Shown here: positions 61,303-64,000 of the stretch, one piece after another
How the letters are laid out: the number at the start of each line of letters is the position of its first letter
How positions within the stretch are numbered: position 1 is the stretch's first letter
Source: Liolophura sinensis
Taxonomy: Eukaryota > Mollusca > Polyplacophora > Chitonida > Chitonidae
Length of the DNA: 64,000 nucleotides
Assembly: GCF_032854445.1 (NCBI RefSeq)
Contig: NC_088301.1
Location: 2,048,001-2,112,000, forward strand
Direction of reading: 5' to 3'
The notes under the pieces: generated by a model
Told to the model about the DNA's origin: nothing
Databases searched by the model: none
Seen by the model: the letters and a program-made list of their open reading frames with translations, nothing else
Made by a program: the position numbers and the translations under genes

Positions 61303-62000
61303 TCATTCAGAAAGAGCGTTTTTCAGCTCTTGCCGAGCTAGTTTTCGGCCGCGATCTATAAGCTGTTTTTTCGTGCATTCATCGATCTCTACGGCGTTGA
61401 ATACCTTACGAGACTTGGCGCGTATCTCCTGCTTCAGATCAGAGTAGTTCTCGAGCTCCTGAACGATTTTTTTGAACTCTACGTCTGAAATAACACCATC
61501 AGATAATGCCGTAGATACCTGCGCACGGATGCTGTTAAGTTTGGCCTCAGCCAACAGCCGTATATTGTTATGTTTCTTGGCCTTTGCGTGAAGCCGGCGG
61601 CTAACGAATTTTCCGGCGAGGTTTAAGACACCGCAAGCTAGGGCCGCAGCTTCCATGGCCAAGACAGCAGGGGTTGCAATTATGGTTGTGAGTAGCCCCA
61701 GCCAGCAACCCCTAGGCCCAAACCGGCCGTGAGCATGGCTGAATCAAGGGCCTCGGTGGACAAGACACCACGCCGGTACTTTTTGTACAAGGCCCGGAGT
61801 AGATCTCGACCAGATTCAAGCTGCCTCTGTATTTCGCTGATATACTGCAGGCGATGGGCGTGCGCCACGCCCTCCGGCGGCGCGGTCGGGGCCAAGGGGT
61901 TTTCAACCATAATCGTCGGCGCGGTCGGGGCCAAGGGGTGGTCATCCGTAATCGTCGGTAAGGAGTCTTCATCCGTGATCGTCGGGTACAGTCGCCCCAT
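61303..62000 (-). pseudogene. Element protein 1: helical, membrane-associated-looking; one frameshift
   Basis: The first part starts at Met 62000 (MGRLYPTITDEDSLPTITDD), is Pro/Thr-rich, then helical (ISEIQRQLESGRDLLRALYK), and enters a Gly/Ala-rich stretch. That frame stops at 61680. The second part, in another frame, carries on with a hydrophobic Ala-rich segment (MEAAALACGVLNLAGKF) and a basic helical end (KKHNNIRLLAEAKLNSIRAQ, VISDVEFKKIVQELENYSDL) to the stop at 61303. The change of frame falls around 61715-61725. From memory the two halves correspond to one protein of a family frequent in mobile elements of cnidarians and molluscs: helical N-part, hydrophobic middle, KH-x-K-I-x-L-A-x-A-K-L-N-x-I end. 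Its role is unknown to me. The first Met overlaps the upstream gene's end by 32 bp. Confidence 0.6.
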
Positions 62001-62505
62001 ACTGTCCGTCCCACGAATCAATAACGTCGGTTAGCTCTAAATTGTCATAGGGATTACTAACACGAAAGCGGCGAAGGCCTATGCCGCACTCTAAATAGAT
62101 TGGATCGAGATTTAAAACGAACCCTGTGACGACTCGTATATCCTCGAGAGAGCTCCGGATGACTGAGTCGCCCTGGGCCGGTAATTTGGTCATAAGTCTG
62201 AGATCCTTTGCATTGTGCTCCGCAGGCCACCTTATTTTCAACCCGGTAATCAAAGTGCAACGGCGACTGCCCGCGCCAAGCATGAGGTCGAAGATAAGTA
62301 TAGATCCAGGGTTTAGCGGTAGTGCGGCCTTAAAATCGGTTTGCGCGGTAAGACGCACGGGCTCTAGCATCTGCGACGGCGTTAGTATGAAGCGGCCTCT
62401 TCTTTCCCAATCTAGAATACAGCGGCCGGTTGGTACGTACGACACGAAATAGGTTCCGGAGTTGAAAACTTTTTTCACATCGATTACGGTGGCCTGGACC
62501 GACAT
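61969..62505 (-). CDS. Element protein 2: unrecognised, 178 residues
   Basis: An intact frame from Met 62505 (MSVQATVIDVKKVFNSGTYF) to the stop at 61969. Beta-strand-like alternation and several Gly/Pro turns (FILTPSQMLEPVRL, LNPGSILIFDLMLGAG, EDIRVVTGFVLNLDP) suggest a beta-sandwich, but I recognise no family. It starts 21 bp after the stop of the upstream gene and overlaps the start of the downstream gene by 32 bp, which shows compact, intron-less packing. It is the only gene of the block without a visible break. Met 62505 was chosen because the frame upstream has no ATG. A structural role in a particle is a guess from its neighbours. Confidence 0.55.
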   Translation of the reverse strand: MSVQATVIDVKKVFNSGTYFVSYVPTGRCILDWERRGRFILTPSQMLEPVRLTAQTDFKAALPLNPGSILIFDLMLGAGSRRCTLITGLKIRWPAEHNAKDLRLMTKLPAQGDSVIRSSLEDIRVVTGFVLNLDPIYLECGIGLRRFRVSNPYDNLELTDVIDSWDGQYGATVPDDHG

Positions 62506-62525
62506 CGGGGTCACCTTCACATCTA

Positions 62526-63484
62526 TCAACCAATCGGGGTCGCGAGCCGAACTAAGCGGTCTTCAAGGCGAATTAATGAGAGTTTTTGTTCTTCACTCAC
62601 CTCAGACGGTGACCTGCGCTCTTGCTCTGCAGACGATGACACACCTTCTTGGAAGCAAACGTGGCAGGTTCTGCTTGCCCCCCCGTAATTTTTTTTGCGG
62701 TTGTACTTGCCACTTTGAAACTGGAAGGCGTAGATTTCACCTTCCTGACCTTGAAGTTCGAACTCCGACACATCTGCCAAGTCGCTTAAAGACAGGCAGG
62801 CAGACCTGGGACCGGCCGCGTCCACCATACTCATTGTATTTCTAGGGGTGAGGTACCCTACATTCATATACTTGCCGTCTTTGTCTAAAAGTGCCACGGT
62901 CAAGTGCGTTATATAGTCGGCGCGCAAGGTTTTGTACTGTGGGTTGGGAAATGAAACCGTCTTCCCGCAGTTAATCCCTTCACCAGTCACGGCGATGGCT
63001 TTAAGTAGTGTGGAACCGCCACTGAAATCTGAGGTTATTCTCACGTTTTCTGAGGTGCTCAGTTCATCTAAATGCACGAAGGCTTCTTTGTGTGAGACCA
63101 AGTTAGGTAGCTTTTCACCCTCCACAGTTCCCCTATGGGCGTTATCCCGTCGGAGAACCCTAAGATGGGGGCAAGCTCTTGGAGTATTATGATGGCATTT
63201 CTAGAGAGGGTAAGGACTAAGCGGCCCGTGGCTTTATTCAATCCCAGATAAACCCCATGCAGGCGGAATATGTCCTTGTCCAGCGTACAGACATTGTAGT
63301 AGGCCGTCGGCACTTCAACACGTTTGCCCTCAAGCAAGAAGCCCACTCCGGAGGGGATATTCACCCAGGTCGGGTAGAATGTTATCTCGCGAAGGGCGGT
63401 TTTAAAGCGGCCGTCGAGGTTGTTAAGGGCATGAGGCAGCGTGTGCTGTGCCCCATTTATAATGTCAGTCAATGTGATGAACAT
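62526..63484 (-). pseudogene. Element protein 3: MFxTL-type beta-rich protein; one frameshift
   Basis: Starts at Met 63484 (MFITLTDIINGAQHTLPHAL), then ALREITFYPTWVNIPSG, LNKATGRLVLTLSRNA and LAPILGFSDG. This frame stops at 63068. Another frame, open from 63125, continues with TLLKAIAVTGEGINCGKTVS and ITHLTVALLDKDGKYM and ends at 62526. From memory both parts match successive regions of one protein family of invertebrate mobile elements, whose members begin MFxxTLPSNSS and carry (C/A)LxEIxxPxTWxNI, LxxILGF and a C-terminal LxVxxxDxxGxxV region. The shift therefore lies in 63068-63125. After the family-like core there is an extra C-terminal extension (ELQGQEGEIYAFQFQSGKYN; HVCFQEGVSS). Function unknown; possibly a capsid or particle component, by inference from its neighbours. 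No complete protein can be made from this copy as it stands. Confidence 0.6.
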
Positions 63485-64000
63485 CTTAGCCACGATAAAC
63501 AGCGAGGATTACAGGTTCAATAGAGAGGCCACTTACAAGGCCGGGGCATTTCATAGTATCCAAACCCACGCAGAGCAGCTCACGCGATTTGACATCTACA
63601 TCGATGAAAAGAAGGCCTTTCCAGTTAAGTTCACAGATGTGTTGGCCAAGTACCGGCTGCCAAAGATAACCGACAATGAAATTGTTCGGACCTGGAACAC
63701 CAATCCTATGCAATTCTGGCCGAACCAAGTGAACTTCGCGGTCTGGTGCGCAACCACGGGCTGTGGCGTCTCTGCAAAAGACCATCTTCTCGCCCCCGAC
63801 CAACAAATAAGGGTCCTGTACACGTTCCATGTGTATTACCTAGACAGATCTTGGAAGAGATCCAGGCCCCCCTGCCGCAAGACAGAGCGTGGGCGACATT
63901 CAAAGACCCCTACGACGAGAGGGCCTATGAGAGGATTTGTACGGAGTTCCGCGTAGATGCGCAGGGGGGTGAATCACGGCCTCTTAGTGACATATTACTA
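63477..64000 (+). pseudogene. Element protein 4: NFAVWCATTGCG family, partial, one frameshift
   Basis: ATG 63477 (MNILATINSEDYRFNREATY) opens a frame with AFPVKFTDVLAKYRLPKITD, IVRTWNTNPMQFWPNQ and the very conspicuous NFAVWCATTGCGVSAKDHLL, then RVLYTFHVYY. Just after this, near 63838, family-like sequence moves to another + frame (ILEEIQAPLPQDRAW, YDERAYERICTEFRVD) and runs off the window, while the first frame ends at 63956 with an unrelated Arg/Lys-rich tail. From memory the NFAVWCATxGCG segment followed by FHVYY and Y-D-x-x-x-Y-x-R-I-C marks a large protein found beside proteins 1 and 3 in invertebrate virus-like elements. Its role is not known to me. The ATG overlaps head to head with that of protein 3 by 8 bp. 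Confidence 0.6.

Overview
The window looks like nuclear DNA of a lophotrochozoan animal, most probably a mollusc. It has long introns, AT-rich single-copy DNA, many minisatellites, and about ten copies of a tRNA-headed SINE whose tail (…CGTATAAGTGAAATATTC…, then AATAAATAAA) I associate with bivalve and other molluscan genomes. A run of exactly 200 N (26169-26368) is a scaffold gap. Coding density is low. Most long open frames are minisatellite artefacts.

Layout, left to right. 1-3170: array of a 19-bp minisatellite. 3345-3598: possible last exon of a PAN/apple-domain protein. 4.3-6.2 kb: a TIR element, a foldback repeat and SINEs. 6.18-9.0 kb: a 29-bp minisatellite interrupted by a complete solo LTR (7527-8282, with TSD) and a SINE. 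11.2-23.9 kb: the only fully recognisable gene, signal peptide peptidase (HM13/SPP), 11 exons on the + strand. Its introns carry an 87-bp minisatellite, a 68-bp minisatellite, a 111-bp tandem repeat that copies a splice acceptor, two MITEs of one family and SINEs. 25.8-27.1 kb: a 37-bp minisatellite, the assembly gap and a BEL/Pao fragment. 28-34 kb: relics of Penelope-like and LINE elements. 34.4-45.4 kb: a minus-strand gene for an unrecognised small secreted cysteine-rich protein (three exons joined in phase), with further exons of similar cysteine spacing in and around its introns. 47.3-49.6 kb: decayed LINE containing a SINE. 51.3-51.7 kb: an unrecognised exon pair with a 40-nt intron. 51.8-53.5 kb: TIR elements. 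55-59 kb: a LINE endonuclease fragment, a Tc1-like transposase relic and a Ty3/gypsy-type Gag relic.

60.2-64 kb differs in character. A GC-richer zone with C-runs and large hairpins leads into a compact, intron-less block: three minus-strand genes with tiny spacers or overlaps, and one divergent plus-strand gene running off the end. From memory the proteins resemble a set that recurs together in mobile or virus-like elements of aquatic invertebrates. I cannot name the element with certainty. Three of the four genes carry a frameshift, so this copy is probably decayed.

How genes act together: HM13 is a single housekeeping ER protease. The cysteine-rich exons form a local family. The right-edge block is one element's gene set. 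Everything else is repeat material.
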